From NCBI GenBank assembly GCA_038503075.1, contig JBCAML010000002.1, forward strand, positions 3,472,001-3,536,000: a stretch of DNA of 64,000 nt. Direction: 5' to 3'. The position numbers were made by a program, and so were the translations under genes. Source of the stretch: Gyromitra esculenta. Its lineage: Eukaryota > Ascomycota > Pezizomycetes > Pezizales > Discinaceae. The notes below the pieces were generated by a model. That model ran no database searches. It saw only the letters and a list, made by a program, of their open reading frames with translations, and had not been told where the DNA came from. Positions 10,906 through 22,396 of the stretch are shown in pieces; the stretch's first letter is position 1; each line of letters starts with the position of its first letter.

Positions 10906-12055
10906 GGTGCTAAGAAGGTTTGTTGTTGACGTTTACGTAGATGTAAGGGGGTATGTATGAGTGCGTGGGAAGTGGGAGTAAGAGTGCTCTAAGAGCAAAC
11001 AAAAGGTAGGCACCCGAAACCTTTGTGTAGATAGCTAGTTAGTCGAGTCGAGTCGAGTTTTGGCGGGAGGAGGGAAGCGAAAAAGGGGATGGGACGGATG
11101 CAGGCGTCGAGTTAAAAGATTCGTCTAAGTCGTATCGATTGAACGTTGAAGCCTAGTGCATTCCTAGTGCGTGTTTCGTTTCGTTTCTTGAGGAAGGGCG
11201 TAGCTGCAGCCAAGTTGACTTTGAAGATGTAGTCAGGCGTACAGACAGGAGAAGGAGTGTAACGGCGAAGAGGAGGATGAAGGGGAAGAAGATAAGGAGG
11301 ACAGAGGCGCAGGTCTGAAGAGCAGAGCAGAGAAAGAAGAAAGAATCTGTCAGATGCAGGAGGTTGTTGTTGATAGCTTTGTGGTGTTTATTTGTGCACG
11401 GGCCCTCGTTGCCATGGAAACCACACCTTTTTCTCCCCCAATAGCCCAAGAATCCCGCCAAAAACATGACACTTGGTCTCTTTGGGGAGGTTGTTACGCT
11501 CTAATTGGCAACCATGACTCGGCATCACGCAGGCAGCACGCCACCTGGCTAACAACGCTCATCACAGCATACATTAATTACCTCTGTTTACTTGCCTCAT
11601 TGGATGAGAAGGTGGTTCCTGCTTGTTGACCTCCAGCCCCTCATCATTGCCGTCATATCATGTGCATTGTTTGCACAAGGCAGATGGACAGCATCTCCAA
11701 CTGCCAGCATCGCTATCGGCCACTAATGCGATACTGGTAATAATCACACCATTCGATTGGGAATTAAATCTTTAATTCGATCAAAAAATTCCCAGTTGGT
11801 TAAACAAGACACGTCCCCACCACCAAACCGAAGCCACCATTCACTACCCAAGATTACGCACACAGAGACCCAGGGCACCCAATTAAGGGATATATTAACC
11901 GTCTATCTAACATGTGGAAGGAACCGCACACTCTAAAGTAGCTCTAACCCTCACCCTAGAAAGAGTAGGAAAAAAATAAATAGAAACAAGAACATGAACA
12001 GAACAGAACAAAAAACGCTATCATATATTTTTTTAGAAAAAAAGTTACTGGGCGT
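10906..12055. other. Intergenic, promoter of acidic membrane protein gene
   Basis: Contains a small TCGAG microsatellite at about 11042-11060 (GTCGAGTCGAGTCGAG) and purine-rich stretches near 11240-11350. No gene is supported; short frames at 11153-11629 on both strands look like chance reading. The right edge is the 3' region of the phosphate carrier, with A-rich runs near 11968-12050. Confidence 0.45.
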
Positions 12056-13411
12056 TTATTTTCCAATCTCAACACCGCCGACGGCACCAAGAGCCTTCTT
12101 GATGTCTCCGTAGATAGCGAATTGACCAGCGGTCAAAGTTCCAACTGTGGTTTAACGTATTAGTCTCCATACACCGTAAAATACATCAAGGGAGGGAACA
12201 AACCCATGAACAAACGAGCGCCAAGACCAGTGTATGATCCCTTGATACCCAACTCCTTCGCAATCTTGATCAACCTTGAAGTGGTACCTTCGCCGGGCAG
12301 ACCCTTAGTCTTGTTAATCTTTGACAGCATGGTATCAGCCGGCTGTGACACGATCGCGGCCGCAAAACCAGCAATCAGACCGGAACCGAGGTTAACACCG
12401 GTCTGCGCGGCGTCGCTGAGCGATGCCTTGTCGACCTTGCTATAGATGGCTTCTGACACCTTCTCGTATACAACGAACTTCGCCATCGTGTACGGAACCT
12501 GTTTGAACAGGATGGGCCCGAACCCGGAGTAGAAAGCGCCGACACCCTCATTCTTGAAGATCTTCGAGAATCCGGAGAGGAGACCACCGGCAAAGTCGGG
12601 CTGGGAAACGAGACGGATACGAGTGGCCTCGAGAGGGCAGAGGGCGATATCGGCGAAGAACTCGGCGAGCGCAGAAGATGCAAGGTAGACGGCGGTTCGG
12701 TTATCTCGAGCAGCGTCGTAGCCCTATTCATATTCAGTTTGGCCCCAATCTTCATTCCATCGGATCATCTCTCGGAGGAAAACGGAAAAACTCACGAGAA
12801 TGTTGATGGCTTGCTGCTTAAACAGTTCGTAACCTCCAAACTTGAAAGCACCCTGGAGGAAGTATCCAGCAGCTGTGGGCCCAAAACCGGTAAGGAGTGC
12901 ACCAGCACCTTCGCTCTGGACGACCTGCTTGAAGCCGCCGATGAGACCCCTGTTGTACTTGGCCGGATCCAGCTGGATACGGGTTTTTACGCTAGAGGAG
13001 GGGGGGAAGACGTTAGTAATGAAATTTCAAGAGTTCCATGCCAGTGTCTAAGCGATATTCCGAGTAGGGATCGAGAAAACGGTCGTTCGAGATGTAGAAA
13101 TCCTCATTATCGTCGATCTATCCCCCTCGCTTCCCTCTCCTTCCGTGATCTCGGTTCGCTTCGTCGTAACGTTGTGTTCTTTCATATGCTCATCTGAACT
13201 TGGGACCTGACATCCCGTATAAAAAGGAAAAAATCGCAAGATCTTGTAGAGAAAAAAAGAAACCCAGCACTTACACATCAACAGGCGTCAACGCTCCGTG
13301 AGTAACACCACAGCACACAGCTCCGGCGAACGCGAAACGCGAATACAGCTGGAGGCCCGACAGCTTGACCTCTGGCGACGGGGAAATAACAGCTTCGACA
13401 GCCTTCGACAT
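12056..13411 (-). CDS. MIR1: Mitochondrial phosphate carrier (313 aa)
   Basis: Imports inorganic phosphate with protons into the mitochondrial matrix for ATP synthesis. Four exons (13411-13275, 12991-12796, 12723-12204, 12144-12056) give exactly 314 codons including stop. The three mitochondrial carrier repeats carry their PxD/ExxR-type motifs: [31 protein letters not shown] and [14 protein letters not shown]. The C-terminus [20 protein letters not shown] is typical of the phosphate carrier rather than other carriers. The first intron is long for this genome (283 nt); the others are 58-72 nt. The family identification is very secure. Confidence 0.95.
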
Positions 13412-14328
13412 TGTGATTGAGTGAAATCAAAAACTTTTGAAGAATATAGAAATGAATAAGAGATTGAGTGGAGTTGACTGATTCAGCCGTTCGTGATGTT
13501 CCGTGGGATGGGAGATTGGGGGGGGGAGAAAGAATAGAAGGAGTGGAACAGAACCGGAAAGAGAGAGTAGAAAGCCCAGGCCAGGGAGGGCGAAGAAGAA
13601 GAAAAAACCGCAAAAAAAAAATAGAAAGCGGCACACAGGAAAGTGCTCGCCGCCCCGGTTGCCCGCCAGCCAACAGCAACGCTAGCGGGCGCTTTCGGAA
13701 CTGCTGCTCGTTAGTAAGCTGCCGCTTTAGGGATGATACTGTTTTAGAAGTCTTTAGGCTCGGGGAGTGTCGAGTTTAACCCGAATGCTCTGTTGATCCG
13801 GATCCCGGCCACACGGATTTTCACGGCGGCCTCCACCCACGTCACGTCAAGGAGCATGAGCATGAGCATGAGCGAGTAGAACACGATGACGGCTTTACCC
13901 GCTGCAATAGAGTGGTTTTGGATTGGGTTTTGGATCCTCCATTTCACGCATAGAACGAACCCGTTGTCTGAGAAAGAATGTTCCTCCCCAGCTCCCGTAC
14001 CTATCCCGAATTTTGTGCGATACTCGTTCTCGACCAGGGACCTCGTCAGATGGCTTTTCCAGCCTGGAGTACAGAACCTCTCGCCGGATACATATCTTAT
14101 CTCGCCACGGAAATGGATGGCCCGCCTCTAGTCCTTAATATTAGCGTGTGACAGGTCTCTGGCTCTGAGTACAGGGTTCAGCTATAGTTCTATGGCCACT
14201 TAAGCTAAGCATTCAAGCATCTGGTTTGAAGATCATGAAGTCCCAGCTCTCCTTGCCCTTCCGAAGTTGAATGCTCTTCGTTCACATTTCTTCATGAATA
14301 GTCACTCGCACTACTTCGCGGAAATAAG
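13412..14328. other. Intergenic, promoter of phosphate carrier gene
   Basis: A G-rich run (13509-13516) and an A-rich run (13611-13621) lie close upstream of the carrier start. A short GAGCAT tandem repeat lies at about 13854-13873. Frames on either strand through 13744-14131 have no recognisable domain and I treat them as chance. Confidence 0.4.
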
Positions 14329-14575
14329 TGTTGGACACATTATATAGCTTCCCAGGCTTCACATCCTCCGACGAGATACCGGTTCGGCTAGAAGCCTTAG
14401 TTACTATGGAGGTTGCTCGGGCCGATCTATTCAGCGCCTAAAGAATCCCCCATAGCCCGACTTACACGGCTTTATGGGGATAGTGATAGGGGTTTGTTGC
14501 CCGTGCTTGGTTTTCCTTCCTTCTCTCTTCTCCATCACATAGTGCAGATACTCAAATATATTCATTGTTCTCAAG
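14329..14575 (+). mobile_element. Degenerate solo LTR (TGTTGGA family)
   Basis: Begins TGTTGGA and shares ordered blocks with the better-preserved copy at 52512-52768: GGCTTCACATCC.CCGACG, TTAGTTACTATGG, CGGGCC.ATCTATTC, AAAGAATCCCCC, GGCTTTATGGGG, TTCCTTCCTTCTCTCTTC and ATTCATTGTTCTCAA. The terminal TTCAACA of the other copy is mutated here. No internal retroelement coding sequence adjoins it. A solo LTR is the simplest reading. Confidence 0.6.
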
Positions 14576-16130
14576 GATAAGCACGGAGGTAACGGAGAAA
14601 GGCAGCCGACGCAGGGAGCCCAGAGCCGGAAACGGAAAGAGAGTCGAGGTATTGAAGTACTAGAAACTATCGATATAGCGCTTGTAAGTTAAGGCGTGTG
14701 ACGAAGTTCTCTTTTATCTATCCTCATTACCAAAGCCAAATAGATAACGTGTGGCTTCTGGGTGAAGATTTTTCTGATACTTCGCCTGATGATTTCCTCT
14801 CGGAACTTGTATCTTGGATCGACTTGATTTACGAAACCCTACTAATTACTATAAAAGCTCCTCAACAGATTATACCATTTCGGTAACGTCCTTAATACCA
14901 CATCTCGTTTAGTTCCCTAGACAGTTGGCTCGTGGTAGTACTGCTTCCTTTATCAAAGTCACTTGCAAAGACGGGTCCCAAGGCCGATAGCCATAATTCA
15001 ATCTTAAAGCATATATCTTCATCTTGTATAGTAGATTGTATGCAATATATAAGTTAGTGAAGATCAAGCTACCATAGTAAAAGAATACCGTCTCCTTCCT
15101 ACCCCCCAGTTGCCTTCTTCCTCCCGTCAATTATCTTAGGTATATCTACACATAGTCTTATAGGGTTTAGCACCACTTCACGTACGTGTACGTATACATG
15201 CAGCCATAATCCCGTCCCACGTTTTAGTTACACCTTAAGTATATACTCCATATGAGGTACAATCGTAATACCACATGTATATATATAGATATCACCCCCT
15301 TGGATATCGCTGAGTCTTAGAACAAAACCATGCCCTAAAGGGTGCACTTAATTTTGCTTATTCCGGTGATAAGAAACCAAGGTGTTCGGTTAGATTAGAT
15401 GTAACTCTATATCACTGTGCAAGGCCCAAGGGCGATGTGGTCTATAGGCTCGGCTTTCTCCTCCAGGGTTATCGGCGAAGTTCGAACTTGAACTTGAACT
15501 CCTAGGTAACCAACAGTGATAATCTAGTTTAATGCTTAAATAAACTACATTGTTACCAACCGGCTGAAATTATACCTTGAGGCGTCTTTAAGGCAACCTC
15601 CTGGGCATCTCGCACGGGTGGTGGCCCACAGCCACAGCCACAGCACCACCATCGCCCCTGCCCGAGTCTCACATTAGTTTGATGTGAATTCGCCGCATGG
15701 ACTAGCTGTCGCGCAAGAAACCTGGACCTCCGAAATAGGGATCGTGCTGTCTTGGCTGTATACCCTTAATACGAATGAAGTGATGATGGATTCCGGAGGT
15801 TTCATGGTGGGCTTGCTAAACTCGGGAATCGTATCTTGTATGTGAGCAGCATGGGAAACCCAAGAACCGGGTGATGGCTTATGGGGCAGCTACCCCAAAT
15901 CTATATATGGTTTAGCGTGGTGCGACACGCATTGCTCAAAGCAGAGATGTACTCCGGAGATACCGTATTTAATTAATTATCCGAGCGGCTGCGGTGATCG
16001 GGCGTCGGTTGCAGACCCGTGGCAACGGGTAAGCGAGTTTCCGGTTGCCCAGGTCACGCACTATCCCCTGCCTTCCAATGAGCACCTCAGCAGTTCTACA
16101 GAAAACAGCATCGTCTTCAGCACGCTCACA
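14576..16130. other. Intergenic, no gene seen
   Basis: A+T-rich with scattered stops. Includes the presumed promoter of the AYR1-like gene at the right. Short frames at 14698-14886 and 14909-15130 have no support. Confidence 0.45.
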
Positions 16131-17436
16131 ATGGCATCTTCCACAGCACTGGATACTAGGAAAACGGTTCTTATTACCGGGTGTGTAAATTACTTTGCCT
16201 CAAACCCTTTATGTGGGGAGACCAAATCTAGGGGATTAATAGTAGGTGTACTAGAGCTGGAGTCGGTGGTATCGGAGGTGAACTAGCGAAAGAGTTTCAT
16301 GCCAAAGGTTTTTCTGAAATCGATCGTCGACTCGGTATCGGATAGCTTACATTCATTGAATAGGCTTCCGAGTCTTTGCAACAGCACGTAGGCTCGAGAC
16401 TGTCCAGGAGCTACAAAGCACCCTAGGGATAGAGATAATCCCGCTCGATGTCACAGATGTCAAGACTATCCGTAAAGCACGAGATGAAGTTTCGCTGAGA
16501 ACCGGCGGAAAACTCGATGTCCTTGTGAACAATGCGTTTGGGCACCCATAAATATAAATCCTTCGACCACAAGCTGCCCTTTGCTGATAAACATTTCCTT
16601 GGGCACGTGAAATAGTGGATATGGACGCATTTCACCAGCAACCGATCTCGAGATAGATACTGTCGTAAAGGATATGTTTGAAATCAATGTTTTCGGTGTT
16701 ATGCGCATGGTACAAGAGTTTATACACTTGTTGATAGCAACCGAGGGAACAATTGTCAACATCGGCTCCGTCGCGGCTATCATGCCATTTGCATTCGGAT
16801 CAGGTTATAACGCCACTAAAGGTGCATTGCATAGCTATGCGAATACTCTGAGGGTTGAGTTGAAGCCATTCAAGTACGTTCGCTGTGACCTTTCCATGTA
16901 TGAAAAAGTTTGCTAAAATGAGCTCTCCGGAATATAGTGTTAAAGTCATGACTGTGTGTTCTACCTCTTAGGATTGGCCCTGGCTATCAAATCTCAAGAC
17001 CCAGCCTTGGCTTACTTTGGTTGCTTAAAACTGATAGATCATCACTGGCGGGATTAAATCAAACATTGCTCGTCACTCGCTTGCCAATCAAGAGCTCCCA
17101 CCTAGTTGTTATTACTTTTCTTGCCCAGCCAATCGGTAAACTAACCTTATACCTGTAGACTCTCTCTATTTACCTATTATATCATCTTACCGAGCTCGTG
17201 CTAACACTTCTCAACGTTTGTATTCCAATCCCTCCTTGAGTAACGATTAACAAAACGCAATAGTTGGCGCGCAACCTACTGCCGAATACGCTCGCGCAGT
17301 CGTGAAGCAAGTAATGAAACCAGACTGGAGGAAACCGGTCTGGTTTTGGCAAGGAAACTTTGCAAAATGGGTCTGGCTCATAGATACTTTCCTTTGGAAA
17401 AGTGCTTTTGTACGTTTCCTTCCTTACACCCCTTAG
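16131..17436 (+). CDS. AYR1-like short-chain dehydrogenase/reductase (281 aa)
   Basis: Probable NADPH-dependent reductase resembling yeast 1-acyl-dihydroxyacetone-phosphate reductase (phosphatidate synthesis, lipid droplet/ER). Eight exons are needed: 16131-16182, 16257-16307, 16364-16535, 16616-16873, 16938-16953, 17038-17104, 17159-17215 and 17264-17436. They total 282 codons with every phase matching. The nucleotide motif is ITGSGVGGIGGELA, LDVLVNNAG follows, the catalytic YNATK is intact, and TIITGGIKSNIARHS after it fits the family. The C-terminal QPTAEYARAVVKQVMKP... and VWFWQGNFAKWVW are the hallmark of AYR1-like proteins. One exon is only 16 nt and one donor (17105, GTTGTT) is weak. 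Those splices deserve transcript checking, but the conserved reading on both sides argues for an intact gene. It converges with the RTA1-family gene. Confidence 0.83.
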
Positions 17437-18109
17437 TAGTTCTGTAGGGTTATGGCTAATGGTGAGACAAAGGATTACGGGATGATGCGGGGGTTTGGAT
17501 TGTTGAAATTGAGTCGTCATTGGGTAGCTAGAAAAATGGGGAAGGCGGACTAGATAAGAGAGGGTGTCAGTCCTTGGATCAACTGGCGCAATAGGCACAG
17601 GTAGATAATTTTAAGGGCCAGGTCCGACTAATATACATATTAGAGGAAAAACCCCGGCACCGTATATACACACCCTAATATTCTATTTCCATAAACTAAA
17701 TTGAATTCTAGAACCAAGTGACTGGAGCACGAACTTCCGAGCTAAGTTGATTGTCTGTATGAGCTATTGGCCCGGCTGCTCCCAGGCCCTTGTAATAGCT
17801 GTACCGTGCGCGGGATACACTCTTGACTCTAGTCACTTTTTACGGGTTCTTTACATGTGAGTACATGATGTGCGTGTGTGATTAACAAAGTTGCTAGCTA
17901 CTTCTAAATAGGCCTAAAAGCTAGCAACACAATATGTATTATGAAGATAATAAACTCAACCAAAAAGAACTCTAGCTACGCTACCCAATAAAACCAAAGT
18001 ATCTAACATAATCCCGACAAAGAAAATCACACCTGTAAGAAACGAGTAATAATGCGAGCCTGCTTGACCCCGCATCTAATTTTTGGCTTGAACATTCACT
18101 TAACAGCTA
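17437..18109. other. Convergent intergenic region
   Basis: Lies between the 3' ends of the AYR1-like gene (plus) and the RTA1-family gene (minus), so two terminators should be here. No coding frame is supported. Confidence 0.45.
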
Positions 18110-19462
18110 CTAATTTGGATTCTCCATCATTTCGTGACCGGATTCTACATCTTTGGGGGTTTTGCGAAGCCCGATGTTGGGAATGTAATTTGCTGGATGG
18201 ATAATGTTGAATAGGATGAGAACAACTAGTTGGATGACGACCATGTTAGCTTTAAAGATATCAAGTATTTTTGGTGGTATAAGGAGAGAAGAAGGGCATA
18301 CGCAGAATGAGTACAGAGTCAAAAATCCAGAAAGGCCATTCGTGGGTCTTGGTATATCCTTCCTGCCCACCCGAGAAGTCGATCATACGGTATATGGATC
18401 GAACCTAGTGTAGAAAACCATCAGTAAGAATAGAAAGAAAACAAGGGTGAGACCTAAATACCAAGATAATAAAGCAAGCAATATTGATCGCATAGAGCAG
18501 TTTCAGCCAATCGCCAGAGGGCCAGCTCGCTTTGAATTGCCGACTGATGAAGACGAATCTGGCCGCCACAAACGAAAAGAACCCAAAGCATACCAACTGC
18601 ACCGCAAGCCCTACTTGGACAATATGGCTACCTTTGTTAAGACGGGAGAAGTCTGTTATGTCGGCACTGGCGAGTATTGATGCGCCCAGAAGCTGGATGG
18701 CGAACGCGAAGATATCGAAGATCACGAAAATCAATGTAATAAAGCGTGCTGGGACCCACAGGGAGCGGAAACCTCGATGGCTCTCCGGTGTTACCCATAA
18801 TATGATTCGACCCTAGAGAAATAGCAATGGAGGGTTAGCAAACTGTGGGCCGTACAGGCTTGATAGCGGGGAGGGGGAGGACAAGAAACCTACCACTGCC
18901 ATATAACAAGCTGCAGCCATGCTATAGGATTAAGTTTAGTAAAGGTCGAACCAGTTTTGAAACTACCCAGTCGTCTCTGGAAACTCACATTCCGGGAGCA
19001 AGCCTACATCCATAACTTATTAGATGCTGAATCACAGTATCACATCTCAAATGGGAAGGTGCTAGTTAACAACTCACACTATCATAGTAAGTTGTACGAT
19101 ATACGAATTCTTATCATGGGGTTTGTGTGAGGATGGAACTCGAGCAACATATCCAACCATTTCCACTTGATCAAGCCCAATTAGGTCAGTGACGAAGTAA
19201 CCCAAAAGCAATCACGTAGATTAAGATTGCTTACTCGTTCCACCCAGAACCATCGGCCACCAAAACCATGATCGTTTCTGGATAAACTGAAATATTGTGC
19301 AAATTCCGACGATCGAGAATAAAACAGCACCCACAATCGCAGTTGGGAAAGAAGGATCGTAGCGGTAATAGTTTAAGCTTTTACCGTCTGTCGGTAAACA
19401 ATAAGGTTATTAGGTTTGGATGTAGAACCCTGAAGAAATGTCTTGGACTTACGAGAACTCAT
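18110..19462 (-). CDS. RTA1-family seven-helix membrane protein (295 aa)
   Basis: RTA1/RSB1-like proteins are fungal seven-helix membrane proteins linked to sphingoid-base export and resistance to lipids or drugs. Eight exons (19462-19453, 19387-19235, 19165-19078, 19003-18989, 18921-18894, 18812-18462, 18404-18302, 18249-18110) close to 296 codons. Family marks are YYRYDPSFPTAIVGAVLFS (helix 1), the GRII motif after helix 3, QVGLAVQLVCFGFFSFVA, VRSIYRMIDFSGGQEGY followed by THEWPFWIFD, and the last helix ending LFNIIHPANYI. Two exons are tiny (10 nt with the start codon, and 15 nt). The tail after the last helix is short and polar. The family call is firm; the microexons are inferred from phase and conservation. 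Confidence 0.82.
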
Positions 19463-22396
19463 CGCAAGAAAGGGGCACGGAATGCCAAGGAAATATTAGA
19501 AAAAACGAAATTACAAGCTGAAAACTGTGGTATGGCCGTTTAGATCAGTGATATTGCTTGTCTAGCTTAACTCTTTTGTGTTGGTAGGAAGCTGCCTCCA
19601 TAATACTTATAGTACTTGAAAAAGGTCTGGATTTAGCACACAGATTCGGCGCTCGGATGATTTGTCGGTCAGGAACTGCCGACTCCCGAGATAGGCGGAG
19701 GCCTGCCGAGTGGCAGACAATTTTGGCATGTACGTGGTACGCGTAACAGTAGAATACACAGCCCTGTATGAGCCATCGGAAAGTAATTACCGATACAAGC
19801 CATACAGGCCATACGCGCAGTTTTAAAGTTAATGCCACGACCGTTGGCGAAGCCTTGGAAGATTTAAGCATAGTTATAACAGCGGCCGGCCCCTTTCAAA
19901 CTAAAACCCGTATTCATTCGTGATCGGGGATTACGACAGTTGAAAAACGTGGGGCTTATATTAACGGCGACCCATGGCCAGATTACTTAAATATTTTCCC
20001 ACCCACCCCAGTAAAGCGGAAACACGCCGCTCGTATCACCATTTTCCCGCATCCCTTGACCCCTCCCCGGTTTCGTTATATTGATCACCTATTGTCACTC
20101 ACTTTTACTTGATAAACGTGCATTGGAATGGCTTTTAGCACACGCGCTATACTCTACACGGCCATCTCGCTTTGCTCCTTAGCGCGAGAATCAACTACTT
20201 GTCATTGGATGAATAGGCAGCCTTAACTCGCGAGTCGATTCCAACATAATCATGTGCGTATTTAATATATAATAGGAAATAATAATATCAAGCACGACGA
20301 TCGTACGAGCAAGCTTTATTAAGTGCACATGCCGTGTCCCTCTATTTCGTGCGGAGTAAACCAATGGTCGCAATCTCAAGAAAATTCTCCGAGTGCACGC
20401 GATATGAATCTAGACAAATTTGCATACCATACACAGAGTTACATATATATACTAGCCTAGTGAGTAGCCCATATAGAATGCTATTCAAGCTATTCAGTCC
20501 AGAAGTCCAGAACACGTTGTCTCAAACCAGTCCCAATTAGGCTTGGCTTGTTTATGTAATTTACTTCACCAAGCCATTGGTGAAGTAAATTACCAGAACA
20601 CGTTAACATTTGCGAATATGCGTATTAGGATTTTTGAGTGCTGCTAGCTCGTTTTCTAGAGAATTATACCATATCTCTGTAAAATCCCTCGACTTGTACC
20701 GATCTTAGGCAAACATGCGGTTTAGCCTAGCTGTAAATTAGATAGGTACATGTAGCTGCCAGATATATACGCGTTTACGCCTGTAGATACACTTAGTTAT
20801 TTATAGAAAAATCTTGAGTAACGCACAACTACATGTACATGTACATGTACTTTCTCCCCAAACGCCATAGTTTACAAATAACTGAGACCAGGGAAGTATT
20901 CAACCGCGACTACTAAGCTTCTGGTAGAAGTGCGCAGAAAATCTGGATGATGTAATATATGATTTATGGGAGGGAATGCGCAATGTTTAGCGTCATCGCT
21001 AACCCTTTTAATTTTAATCCCCAGCTCACCAGTACGTATATACTTAGAGATCTGAAATAACGAGTACTCAATAAAGTAAGGTATAAATTGAAATAGCTAT
21101 TAGAGTATTGAGATTAATGCGGTATTTGCCATGGGTAAAACTTGGATCCGGAATCGGTAGTCAAAAATCTAATAAAATTTGCTCGGCTAGTATCTACTTA
21201 GCTCGAATGACCAAGATCACAGAGTACTAGAAAAAAGATCGCGGAGGTTGATATATTTTATGAGATATAAAAGCCTAAGGAGCTTAAGGCTACGATTCTA
21301 CGGAAAGTATAGACATACATGTGACAGTTATACGCGGCTTTTAAGATATTCACGACAGTCCCGGAAAAGCTTGTGAATTTCAAGCGGTTTGTGGAATTGG
21401 GAAAGTTTATGTTACGTCACCATGTAAACCAAGGACGCGTATTCAGCTAAGTGAATGTCTCTAGCTTTCGACATCGGGCTGCCATCTTGGCAACTGCGCA
21501 CGGCCAATTACGCGAGATTTTGATTTGATCACCATGGTATCGCTAAGGTAGATTTACTTGTTTGCCAATAACGGCTGTTATATACATATGTAGCTACAAA
21601 GGAAATGGACTAAATAAGATAGGGAAGCGCGGTAGGCGTGTGTGTGAGAAAAGTGACTTCCGAAAAACCTAAACCTGACCCTGAGCCCTGCGTAACCACA
21701 TCGCGATAGGTAGACAGAGTTATGGTCTGTCACATAATTTAAACGTTAAGTTATCAACCTCTTGGTGTTAAAAAGGTATTTGCAAGGTACAATGCATTAT
21801 AGAGCTATACTGTTGAGAGCTGCAATTCTGAATTGAATTAAATCACATGCGCTCACTCGATAGCCTCCGCCCCACCACACCATAATAAGAAGACATTCGA
21901 TATACAATGACGCGACTGAGATGTGGCTTATCAAAGAACTTGAAGAAGATGAAAGATATTATTTTAAAGTTGGGATGACGGCGAGTGCATAATGCTTGTT
22001 TATTCTGTCTATTACGCTATCATGTAGCTTGGCATGCAGCTGGAGCTGACATAGTGATAGGTGGTGTGTAGGCTAGAGAAGATAGACTATTTAGTAAGAT
22101 GCTTTTCCGTATATGTATATTGTAGATCACCAACTCTAGGAAATCGTCAGCCTTGCTCAGCGGCAGTGTGTCCGAGGGGCTTGGCAGGAGCTGCGCCCAG
22201 GCGGAATTCGGCTGTGGAGCCTTGGCTGCACTTACGGACCCTAACGTTCACGGATGAGCTGAAGCAGTCGTATTGTCGAGTAATCAAGAAGCTCCCTACG
22301 TAACCAGTATGATTTGGGCCTTTTACCCAACGCCGCCGTGGCATTTAGGTAGTCTAGATTAAAGTTGATGTTTGCACTTCACTCGCAAAATATCAG
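19463..22396. other. Long A+T-rich divergent intergenic region
   Basis: Separates the RTA1-family gene (minus) and the zinc-cluster regulator (plus), so promoters lie at both ends. It holds the perfect hairpin at 20556-20593 and an overlapping TACATGTA series at 20829-20848. Short frames such as 19545-19871 (minus) have no recognisable product. The stop-rich composition would fit old mutated repeats. Confidence 0.45.
20556..20593. repeat. Perfect 17-bp inverted repeat with 4-nt loop
   Basis: GTAATTTACTTCACCAA is followed by GCCA and its exact reverse complement. The block just left of it (20536-20556, ATTAGGCTTGGCTTGTTTATG) closely matches 51816-51836 (ATTAGGCTTAGCTTGTTTGTG). There a degenerate version of the hairpin region follows, so this is probably the end of a dispersed element rather than a gene terminator. 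Confidence 0.75.

Noticed and set aside
13427..13947. Several short frames upstream of the phosphate carrier, some resembling signal-anchor proteins
   Set aside because: They arise from homopolymer and GAGCAT repeat tracts in the promoter, overlap on both strands and lack splice partners.
16181..17100. Reading the AYR1-like locus as a pseudogene because of in-frame stops
   Set aside because: Every stop falls inside a segment removable as a GT...AG intron, and conserved family residues resume in phase on each side.
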